DNA from: JBBIRT01 sp037441725 | GTDB lineage: Bacteria > Desulfobacterota > BSN033 > UBA1163 | Assembly: GCA_037441725.1 (NCBI GenBank) | Contig: JBBIRT010000131.1 | Coordinates: 1-8,670, forward strand | Direction: 5' to 3' | DNA: 8,670 bases | In this document: positions 1-5,777 of the stretch, piece by piece | How the letters are laid out: each line of letters opens with the position of its first letter | Position numbering within the stretch: the first letter of the stretch is position 1 | Made by a program: the position numbers and the translations under genes | The notes under the pieces: model-generated | The model's input: the letters and a program-made list of their open reading frames with translations, nothing else | Told to the model about the DNA's origin: nothing | Database searches by the model: none

Positions 1-78
1 GTTACCATCTCATAAATCCTTACCTTACTCCAATTTGCCTCCATCAAGAGTCATGAAAGAGACTAAGGGACCTTCCCC

Positions 79-97
79 GCAATTAGCATCTAATTGC
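79..97. repeat. Inverted repeat upstream of the fumC promoter
   Basis: This is a perfect 8-bp inverted repeat, GCAATTAG-CAT-CTAATTGC, ending about 20 bp before the predicted -35 box of fumC. The short spacing and its position suggest an operator for a dimeric regulator, but that is inference; a chance AT-rich palindrome is possible. The rest of positions 1-116 shows no convincing gene. Confidence 0.4.
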
Positions 98-116
98 CTG
101 ACTATATTTCCCATCA

Positions 117-146
117 TTGATATTAAGGCTTATGAGTAATTATAAT
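117..146 (+). promoter_or_regulatory. Predicted sigma70-type promoter of fumC
   Basis: A TTGATA -35 box (117-122) and a perfect TATAAT -10 box (141-146) are separated by 18 bp. Transcription would start near 153, giving a leader of about 50 nt before the fumC start codon. The boxes are read directly from the sequence; activity is inferred. Confidence 0.65.
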
Positions 147-165
147 AGTCTTTATAGAGAAATCA

Positions 166-192
166 ATTTTTTCTACATGATATAGAAAAAAT
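166..192 (+). promoter_or_regulatory. Leader hairpin / inverted repeat touching the fumC Shine-Dalgarno
   Basis: This is a perfect 10-bp inverted repeat, ATTTTTTCTA-CATGATA-TAGAAAAAAT. It lies between the predicted transcription start and the ribosome binding site. Its 3' arm ends at 192, and the AGGAGG of fumC occupies 193-198. In RNA it would form an A/U-rich hairpin directly abutting the Shine-Dalgarno; in DNA it could be an operator. It is not followed by a U-tract in the + direction, so it is not a normal terminator. Confidence 0.45.
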
Positions 193-203
193 AGGAGGAT
201 AAA

Positions 204-1649
204 ATGGCTATCTCTGGTAAGAGATTTAGAATAGAAAGAGATTCCATTGGATTCGTAAAAGTCCCTGCAACAGCTTATTATGGCGCCCAAACACAAAGGG
301 CAATCGAAAATTTCCCCATCAGCGGTTGGCGATTCCAAAGGAGTTTCATCTACGCCCTGGGGCTGATTAAGTTTGCCTCTGCAAGAGTCAATGGGGAGTT
401 AGGTCTACTAAGAAAGAGGATAGCCAGGGCTATCGAACAAGCCGCTCAAGAAGTCGCAGAGGGAAAATGGGACCATCAGTTTCTGGTTGATATTTTTCAA
501 ACCGGCTCGGGGACTTCTACGAATATGAATGCCAATGAAATCATTGCCAATCGAGCCAATGAAATCTTAGGAGGGAAAAAAGGCGTTTATCAACCTATTC
601 ATCCTAATGACCACGTCAACATGGGACAATCTACCAATGATGTTTTCCCCACCGCCATTCATATTGCCACCGTTACCCTTCTCCATAAGGAACTCTTACC
701 TTCACTAAAAGCACTCCATCGACTTTTAAAAAAGAAGGAAAAGGAATTTTACCCTATCCTCAAAATTGGGAGAACCCATCTTCAAGATGCAACCCCAATC
801 CGATTGGGTCATGAATTTGGGGGGTATGCTCGGCAGGTGGAATTAGGAATCGGAAGAGTAAAAAAGGCAATGCCCTCCCTCTTTGAACTCCCTCTTGGAG
901 GCACTGCTGTAGGAACGGGGATCAACACCCATCCCCTTTTTGCAAAGAAGGTTATCTCCCTTCTTAATCAGAAGGTTGGATACCCATTTTATGAAGCCCT
1001 GAACCATTTTGAGGCCCAAAGCGCCCGGGATGCCCTGGTTGAGATGAGTTCAACCCTGAAGATCCTGGCCGTTAGTCTGATGAAAATTGCAAATGACCTC
1101 CGTTGGCTGGGTTCTGGCCCTCGGTGTGCCATTGGTGAAATCCATCTACCCGAGATTCAACCTGGTTCTTCCATAATGCCCGGAAAAGTCAACCCTGTTA
1201 TCCCTGAATGCCTGGTCCAGGTATGTACCCATGTCATCGGGAATGACCTTGCGATCACCCTTGCCGGGCTCAGCGGAAATTTTGAACTCAACACCATGAT
1301 GCCATTAATGGCCCATCATCTTCTTGAATCGATTCACCTCCTCGCCCAGGGGGTAAATAACTTTTCCCAAAGATGTGTTGTCGGATTGAAAGCGGATCGT
1401 AAAAGATGTGAAGAGATGATAGAAAAAAGTCTTGCCCTCGCAACCGCTTTGACTCCAAGAATTGGATATGACAGAGCAGCCGAGATTGCCCAAAGGGCCT
1501 TTGAACATCACAAAACCATCAGAGAGATTTTAGAAGAGGAAGGAATCTTTTCAAAGAAAGAGATGGATCAAATCCTGGATGCTCATTCCATGCTCACTCC
1601 AGGCAAAAAAAACCCTGCCGAAGCAGGGGATAAGAAAAAAGACGATTGA
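204..1649 (+). CDS. fumC: Class II fumarate hydratase (fumarase C)
   Basis: Interconverts fumarate and L-malate in the TCA cycle as a cytosolic, iron-independent homotetramer of the aspartase/fumarase superfamily. Visible motifs are SGTSTNMN (102-109), GQSTNDVFPTA (141-151), GRTHLQDATP (189-198) with the Thr-His pair at 191-192 (H188 in the E. coli enzyme), and the SS-loop signature GSSIMPGKVNP (321-331) with its catalytic Ser and Lys328/Asn330. The segment VNPVIPE resembles aspartase, but SGNFELN (357-363) and IGYDRAAEIA (420-429) are fumarase features, so aspartase is the less likely alternative. The start is fixed by AGGAGG five bases upstream. At 481 residues it is slightly longer than E. 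coli FumC (467). The extra C-terminal tail, NPAEAGDKKKDD, is charged and is encoded over the terminator of the opposing tRNA-Leu gene. It is probably monocistronic from the promoter at 117-146. Confidence 0.95.
   Translation: MAISGKRFRIERDSIGFVKVPATAYYGAQTQRAIENFPISGWRFQRSFIYALGLIKFASARVNGELGLLRKRIARAIEQAAQEVAEGKWDHQFLVDIFQTGSGTSTNMNANEIIANRANEILGGKKGVYQPIHPNDHVNMGQSTNDVFPTAIHIATVTLLHKELLPSLKALHRLLKKKEKEFYPILKIGRTHLQDATPIRLGHEFGGYARQVELGIGRVKKAMPSLFELPLGGTAVGTGINTHPLFAKKVISLLNQKVGYPFYEALNHFEAQSARDALVEMSSTLKILAVSLMKIANDLRWLGSGPRCAIGEIHLPEIQPGSSIMPGKVNPVIPECLVQVCTHVIGNDLAITLAGLSGNFELNTMMPLMAHHLLESIHLLAQGVNNFSQRCVVGLKADRKRCEEMIEKSLALATALTPRIGYDRAAEIAQRAFEHHKTIREILEEEGIFSKKEMDQILDAHSMLTPGKKNPAEAGDKKKDD
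1605..1628 (-). terminator. Intrinsic terminator of tRNA-Leu, inside the 3' end of fumC
   Basis: On the minus strand the sequence reads CCCTGC-TTCG-GCAGGG followed directly by eight T residues. This is a 6-bp GC-rich stem with a stable UUCG tetraloop and a U-tract, a textbook rho-independent terminator. It starts 28 bases past the 3' end of tRNA-Leu. It lies wholly within the last codons of fumC on the other strand. In the + direction the hairpin is not followed by a U-tract, so it should not act on fumC. Confidence 0.85.
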
Positions 1650-1655
1650 TTTTAT

Positions 1656-1743
1656 TGGTGCCTAGGGCCGGAGTTGAACCGGCACCCGCCAAAGGCGGGA
1701 GGGATTTTAAGTCCCTTGCGTCTACCAATTCCGCCACCCAGGC
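1656..1743 (-). tRNA. tRNA-Leu, anticodon UAA
   Basis: This is a complete type II tRNA of 88 nt with an encoded CCA (1656-1658). The acceptor stem GCCTGGG/CCTAGGC has one G-T pair, and the D stem is GCG/CGC. The anticodon stem AGGGA/TCCCT encloses the loop CTTAAAA, giving anticodon TAA. The long variable arm CCCGCC-TTT-GGCGGG is typical of Leu, Ser and bacterial Tyr tRNAs. The T arm is GCCGG-TTCAACT-CCGGC, and the discriminator is A73 as in tRNA-Leu. It is convergent with fumC, ending 6 bp beyond the fumC stop. A promoter lies about 50 bp upstream, and the terminator lies within fumC. Confidence 0.97.
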
Positions 1744-1790
1744 TCTTTCTGTTACTTTAGGTCTATGATCCTATCTTAGTCTACACTATA

Positions 1791-1817
1791 ATTATAGATT
1801 TTAAGAGGTTTTGTCAA
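1791..1817 (-). promoter_or_regulatory. Predicted promoter of tRNA-Leu
   Basis: On the minus strand a perfect TTGACA (1817-1812) and a perfect TATAAT (1796-1791) are separated by a short 15-bp spacer. Transcription would start near 1783, leaving a leader of about 40 nt for RNase P to remove. The -10 box sits inside a perfect 12-bp palindrome, CTATAATTATAG (1786-1797), so a TATAAT is present on both strands. No good -35 partner is seen for the + strand. Confidence 0.6.
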
Positions 1818-1910
1818 GACTTGTTTCAATAAAAATCTTATGTTAGAAGAGGGAAAAGGATTTCGATCATTATTTTGGCTCCATTGGCTCTAAAATGAAA
1901 GGAGAGAAGC

Positions 1911-3572
1911 ATGCGATCGGATAGAATGAAAAAAGGGATTGAGAGAGCACCCCATCGTTCCCTTTTCAAAGCCTTAGGACTCACCGATGAAGAGATCCAC
2001 CGACCCATGATCGGAATTGCTAATTCAGCCAATGAAGTGATCCCTGGTCACCTTCATCTCCATCATATTTCAGAGGCTGTCAAAACTGGAATTCGCATCG
2101 CAGGAGGGACTCCCCTTGAATTTTTTACCATTGGAATCTGTGATGGTATTGTGATGGGACACGAGGGAATGAAATATTCCCTCAGTTCGAGGGAACTCAT
2201 TGCAGATTCCATTGAATCGATGGCCATGGCTTATCCTTTTGATGGGTTAGTCCTCATCCCGAACTGTGATAAAATCATTCCGGGAATGATGATGGCTGCT
2301 GCGAGGCTGAACATCCCAACCATTCTTGTCAGTGGAGGTCCCATGCTCACTGGAGAATTCCAGGGGAGCGAGATTGATTTTATTACAGTCTATGAATCTA
2401 TAGGTAAAGTGAAGACCGGAGCCATGACTGAAAAGACTCTCATGGAGATTGAAAACTGTGCCTGTCCTGGAGTGGGTTCCTGCGCAGGGATGTTTACGGC
2501 TAATTCGATGAATTGTCTCTCAGAAGCCCTCGGTTTGGCCCTTCCATACAACGGCACCATCCCTGCAGTCTTTGCCGATCGAATCCGCCTTGCCAAAAAA
2601 TCGGGGATTCAAATCATGGACCTGGTAAAAAAGGAGCTGACCCCTTCAAAGATCTTTACAGAAAAGGCCTTTGAAAATGCCGTCACGGTGGACATGGCTT
2701 TTGGTGGATCAACCAACACCTCCCTCCACCTCCCTGCCATTGCAAACGAGGCAGGGATTAAACTTTCTTTAAAGACCTTCAATAAGATCAGTGAAAGGAC
2801 ACCTCATCTCTGCAATATGTCGCCTGGAGGTCCCCATCATCTTCAAGACCTTCACCGGGCAGGGGGAATTCCAGCCCTGATGATGGAATTGACCCGAAAA
2901 GGACTGATCTATCAAGATCCTATGACCGTGACTGGAAAACCAATTGGAGAGAATATTAGAGGCAAGAGAATCCTTGATCCAGAAGTGATTCGTCCCATTG
3001 AAAAACCCTATCATCCTAAGGGTGGTTTGACAGTCCTTTTTGGCAATTTAGCTCCTGAGGGAGCCGTAGTAAAACAATCAGCTGTTGACGAGTCAATGCT
3101 TAAGCACCGAGGACCAGCCAGAGTCTTTAATTCGGAAGAGGAAGCCATAAAGGTTATTCTCGATAACAAAATCAAGAAAGGGGATGTGGTGGTCATCCGG
3201 TATGAGGGTCCCAAAGGGGGGCCCGGGATGCGGGAGATGTTAGCCCCTACCTCTGCCATCGTTGGCGTAGGGAGAGATCAGGATGTCGCTTTATTAACTG
3301 ATGGTCGCTTTTCAGGTGGAAGTCGTGGGGCTGCCATTGGCCATATCTCTCCGGAGGCTGCAGAGGGAGGGCCTATCGCTGTGGTGAGGGAAGGAGATCA
3401 GATTGAGATCGATATACCAAAGAAGAGACTCAATCTTCTTATCTCTGACGAGGAATTGAAAAGAAGACTCTCTAAATGGAAGCCACCCAAAAAGGAATTG
3501 ACGGGTTACCTTAAACGTTATTCCAAACTGGTCACCTCAGCCCATACGGGTGCTATTTTCGTGGACGAATGA
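1911..3572 (+). CDS. ilvD: Dihydroxy-acid dehydratase
   Basis: Dehydrates 2,3-dihydroxy-isovalerate and 2,3-dihydroxy-3-methylvalerate to the 2-keto acids in valine/leucine and isoleucine synthesis. It is a cytosolic Fe-S enzyme of the IlvD/Edd family. Visible motifs are CDGIVMGHEGM (77-87), PNCDKIIPGM (117-126), CPGVGSCAGMFTANSMNC (185-202), GGSTNTSLHLPAIA (265-278), EGPKGGPGMREML (432-444) and TDGRFSGGSRG (463-473). Cluster-type Cys119 and Cys191 are present. The third position, Cys in plant-type [2Fe-2S] enzymes, is Gly46 in VIPGHLHL, as in the E. coli type. The 553-residue length fits the shorter, non-enterobacterial DHADs. The start is supported by AAAGGAG six bases upstream. The 3' end overlaps the opposing larA-like gene by 20 bp. 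No other ilv or leu gene and no leader-peptide attenuator is seen nearby. Confidence 0.95.
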   Translation: MRSDRMKKGIERAPHRSLFKALGLTDEEIHRPMIGIANSANEVIPGHLHLHHISEAVKTGIRIAGGTPLEFFTIGICDGIVMGHEGMKYSLSSRELIADSIESMAMAYPFDGLVLIPNCDKIIPGMMMAAARLNIPTILVSGGPMLTGEFQGSEIDFITVYESIGKVKTGAMTEKTLMEIENCACPGVGSCAGMFTANSMNCLSEALGLALPYNGTIPAVFADRIRLAKKSGIQIMDLVKKELTPSKIFTEKAFENAVTVDMAFGGSTNTSLHLPAIANEAGIKLSLKTFNKISERTPHLCNMSPGGPHHLQDLHRAGGIPALMMELTRKGLIYQDPMTVTGKPIGENIRGKRILDPEVIRPIEKPYHPKGGLTVLFGNLAPEGAVVKQSAVDESMLKHRGPARVFNSEEEAIKVILDNKIKKGDVVVIRYEGPKGGPGMREMLAPTSAIVGVGRDQDVALLTDGRFSGGSRGAAIGHISPEAAEGGPIAVVREGDQIEIDIPKKRLNLLISDEELKRRLSKWKPPKKELTGYLKRYSKLVTSAHTGAIFVDE

Positions 3573-4989
3573 CGATGTAAGGCCCTTGTTTCAAGAAAGC
3601 CATGGAGGGATTTCCTGTTTTAAATTGATTGAGGGCCCAGACAATAGCATTCTGAAGCATATTCTGGGCCTTTTCAAGGATTGATCTTCCCCTCCCCTCT
3701 TCCATGAAATCAAGTCCGCATACTCCAGGAAGAAGGGAATAATCCTTCCTTGGGATTCCTGTTGAACAGTAAATTAATCCTTTCTCTCCAACCTTTCGAA
3801 TCACTTTTGCCCAGACCTCTGGCTCCCATTGATCCTTCATAAATTGCCAATGGGGACTTTGAAGGAGACCTAAATATCCATCTGGTCCATGCCTCTTTAA
3901 GAGATGAATTAATCTCCTATACTCTAAAGATCCAATGGGGTCAATAGGATCATGATTGCTTGCAGCAATAATCATGATCCCCTTCTCTTTTATAGCTGGA
4001 AGGGCTCCTACCCCAGCCTTTGCCGTTTGATAATGATCCCTTCCCACATAACCCCCATGAGTGAGGACGATATCAAATTCCCGATCTAATGAGACTTCGA
4101 CATACTCCTTGATCTTCTCATAGGCCTTCCTGTGGGCCTGAACTAGGTCACCTGCAAAAACATGAGTGAGTCGTAATTCCTTATCGAGTGTGACATTTAC
4201 CATAAAATCGACCCCTGCAATCCGAGCTACCTCTAACGCCTCCTCATGGCAAGGGTTTCCTTCGAGAATGAGGTTTGTTGCATGAGGGTCTTCAAGATAT
4301 TGAGGGCCATGAAATTTCTGAATGGTTTTAAGATCAACCAATCCCGGACAGATAGACTTCCGACCCCCTGAGACTCCTGCCATAAAATGGGTCTCCACAA
4401 GGCCAGTGATAATCTTTAAATCAGCAAGATAGAATTCTCGGTTGATGGAAACATCCGTTCCCCTCTTGGTCTTTCCAATGCTGATCAATAGATCGTTGTC
4501 TTGACAATCATGATCCAAAATTTTGTACTGGTCGACCACCTCCTTTCCAAACATCTCCACCTTCTCTTCATAAGTGCTTGCTCGATGCATCCCTGTGGCG
4601 ACGATGATCTTGATATGTGGTTTGGCTATTCCAAAGAACTCCAAACGTCTTAGCAGAGGCCTAAGGATACCATTTTCTCCCTGATAAGGGAGAGGTCGGG
4701 TGATATCTGAGACCGCAATGGCCACAGACAACTGCTCGGGGGGGATTCCCTTATTTTGGATAAGTTCTTCTAAGGGAGGACTTCCAATAGGATGTTGGAA
4801 GGCCTTTTCAATGGCAGCCTTAGGGTCAGATAGAGGTGGATATTCTTTCATGCTAACTTCAACACAATCAGGGGGGACAAAGGCTTCCAATCCTATCTGA
4901 CCATATTCTACCTGTATCTTTTTCCAGTCCTTTGTATCAATTTTTTTAGTTGTCCTCTTTCCATTAGGTGGCATCCACTTTACTTCCAT
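3553..4989 (-). CDS. LarA-family nickel-pincer 2-hydroxyacid racemase/epimerase
   Basis: Homologue of lactate racemase LarA (DUF2088 N-terminal domain plus C-terminal domain), which epimerises 2-hydroxyacids by hydride transfer to a nickel-pincer nucleotide. The known LarA residues align with near-constant offsets: Asp95 and Arg98 in SDITRP, His135 in ATGMHR, His201 in ETHFMAG, the cofactor-bearing Lys211 in SGGRKSICPG, the nickel ligand His227 in FHGP, and Tyr320, Gln321 and Lys324 in HYQTAK (L. plantarum D72, R75, H108, H174, K184, H200, Y294, Q295, K298). The catalytic machinery therefore looks intact. The substrate cannot be read off: lactate, malate, other short hydroxyacids or sugar acids are all known in the family. 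At 478 residues it is longer than LarA (about 424). The maturation genes larB, larC and larE are not in the window. No good Shine-Dalgarno precedes Met1; GGAAG before Met6 (ATG at 4974-4972) makes Met6 a credible alternative start. Convergent with ilvD. Confidence 0.88.
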   Translation of the reverse strand: MEVKWMPPNGKRTTKKIDTKDWKKIQVEYGQIGLEAFVPPDCVEVSMKEYPPLSDPKAAIEKAFQHPIGSPPLEELIQNKGIPPEQLSVAIAVSDITRPLPYQGENGILRPLLRRLEFFGIAKPHIKIIVATGMHRASTYEEKVEMFGKEVVDQYKILDHDCQDNDLLISIGKTKRGTDVSINREFYLADLKIITGLVETHFMAGVSGGRKSICPGLVDLKTIQKFHGPQYLEDPHATNLILEGNPCHEEALEVARIAGVDFMVNVTLDKELRLTHVFAGDLVQAHRKAYEKIKEYVEVSLDREFDIVLTHGGYVGRDHYQTAKAGVGALPAIKEKGIMIIAASNHDPIDPIGSLEYRRLIHLLKRHGPDGYLGLLQSPHWQFMKDQWEPEVWAKVIRKVGEKGLIYCSTGIPRKDYSLLPGVCGLDFMEEGRGRSILEKAQNMLQNAIVWALNQFKTGNPSMAFLKQGPYIVIRPRK

Positions 4990-5092
4990 GATTCAGAAGA
5001 CAATGGTTTCATCCCAATGAATTTTAACTCAAGGATAAATCTGTCCACAAGATCAACCCAAGAGGTCTGAAGTGGGAAGAGGGATGGCTAAG

Positions 5093-5353
5093 TCAAAATA
5101 CCTTTCTACGAGGCATCCTCACTCGAGCCTTTTGAGAGAGATTTTTTCTCATTGGAAAATGGTTATCCCTTCGATTAGGGAGAAGCTTTGATTTCTCCTT
5201 GTAAAGGGTTTCAAGCCTTTCTTCCTGATTTTCTGTTAAGGTATGCTTTTGCTCAAAGTTCTCCAATGTAGTTTTGACAAATTGGTCTTCATTTTTAGTC
5301 AATGTGTATTGATTTAATCCTGACATAATCCAATCAAGCCTTTTTTGATCCAT
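5093..5353 (-). CDS. Small basic-tailed protein of unknown function, downstream of the RRM gene
   Basis: Function not recognised. The 86-residue protein has a helical, charged N-terminal part containing two similar units, YTLTKNEDQFVKTTLENF (16-33) and HTLTENQEERLETLYKEK (37-54). After these comes a strongly basic tail (about 59-86) rich in Arg and Lys, ending MPRRKVF. The tail suggests nucleic-acid binding, which is inference only. The start is placed at this ATG because AAGGAGG lies six bases upstream. An in-frame ATG eight codons earlier (5377) would have to translate the Shine-Dalgarno itself and is rejected. The gene starts 31 bp after the stop of the RRM gene on the same strand, so the two are likely one transcript. 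The 103 bp between it and the larA-like gene hold no clear terminator. Confidence 0.75.
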   Translation of the reverse strand: MDQKRLDWIMSGLNQYTLTKNEDQFVKTTLENFEQKHTLTENQEERLETLYKEKSKLLPNRRDNHFPMRKNLSQKARVRMPRRKVF

Positions 5354-5384
5354 ACAACCTCCTTCTATCCAACTCACAAATTTT

Positions 5385-5663
5385 TTAAAACTCTGATGAC
5401 CTTCCTCTCAAACCATGAGTACTTCTTGCCTCTTTAACTATCAAATTTTTCCCCATGAAATTTTGCCGATTAAGCATGGAAGCGGCTCTCCGAGCCTCCC
5501 ATTGGGTTGACATCTCAACAAATGCAAAGCCTCGAGGTTGGCCGGTGTGCCTGTCCTGAACAATCTTGACAGACATGACACTTCCGGCTTTCGAGAAGAG
5601 GACCTTGAGTTCAGTTTCAGTGACTTCGTAAGGGACGTTGGCTACATAAACCTTCTTATTCAT
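5385..5663 (-). CDS. Small RRM-type RNA-binding protein
   Basis: A single RNA recognition motif fills most of this 92-residue cytosolic protein. RNP2 is VYVANV (5-10) and RNP1 is RGFAFVEM (44-51), with the aromatic residues Tyr6, Phe46 and Phe48 in the usual RNA-stacking positions. A short tail with Arg and Ser residues (about 80-92) follows. Proteins of this size and form are widespread in cyanobacteria, deltaproteobacteria and others. Some are cold-induced, but the targets are mostly unknown. The start is supported by AGGAG seven bases upstream. The gene precedes the small basic-tailed gene by 31 bp in a probable two-gene unit. It follows the radical SAM gene by 114 bp on the same strand; co-transcription with that gene is possible but not shown. 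Confidence 0.93.
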   Translation of the reverse strand: MNKKVYVANVPYEVTETELKVLFSKAGSVMSVKIVQDRHTGQPRGFAFVEMSTQWEARRAASMLNRQNFMGKNLIVKEARSTHGLRGRSSEF

Positions 5664-5706
5664 ATCTTTGCTCCTAAAATTGATCTCTATTGACTTAGGT
5701 GAATGC

Positions 5707-5719
5707 TATCCTTAGGATA
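5707..5719. repeat. Short palindrome upstream of the RRM gene
   Basis: TATCCT-T-AGGATA is a perfect 6-bp inverted repeat with a one-base centre, 44 bp upstream of the RRM start codon. It could be a binding site in the promoter or leader of the RRM unit. No convincing -35/-10 pair was found around it, so this is tentative. Confidence 0.25.
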
Positions 5720-5743
5720 CAACTCGCCGTTTCTCCCTGTGTC

Positions 5744-5775
5744 TTGATCTAACAAGGATGGTAAAGGAAGATCAA
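5744..5775. repeat. Inverted repeat between the radical SAM and RRM genes
   Basis: TTGATCT (5744-5750) and AGATCAA (5769-5775) form a perfect 7-bp inverted repeat around an 18-nt centre. It lies immediately after the stop codon of the radical SAM gene (5778) on the minus strand. Neither strand has a T-tract behind it, so it is not a standard intrinsic terminator. It may be a weak hairpin protecting an mRNA 3' end, a regulator site, or chance. Confidence 0.3.
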
Positions 5776-5777
5776 CC

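Noticed and set aside
1811..1844. Plus-strand promoter for ilvD using TTGTCA and TATGTT
   Set aside because: The spacing of 22 bp is too long, and other pairings give poor -10 boxes. The ilvD promoter is left uncalled.
1895..1924. Nine-codon frame (ATG at 1895) overlapping the ilvD start
   Set aside because: Its ATG lies just before the ilvD Shine-Dalgarno and has no ribosome site of its own. It lacks Leu/Ile/Val codon runs (only one Ile) and is not a leader peptide for attenuation.
5354..5377. Upstream ATG giving an 8-residue N-terminal extension of the small basic protein
   Set aside because: These codons contain the AAGGAGG that serves the downstream ATG at 5353; the upstream ATG has no ribosome site.
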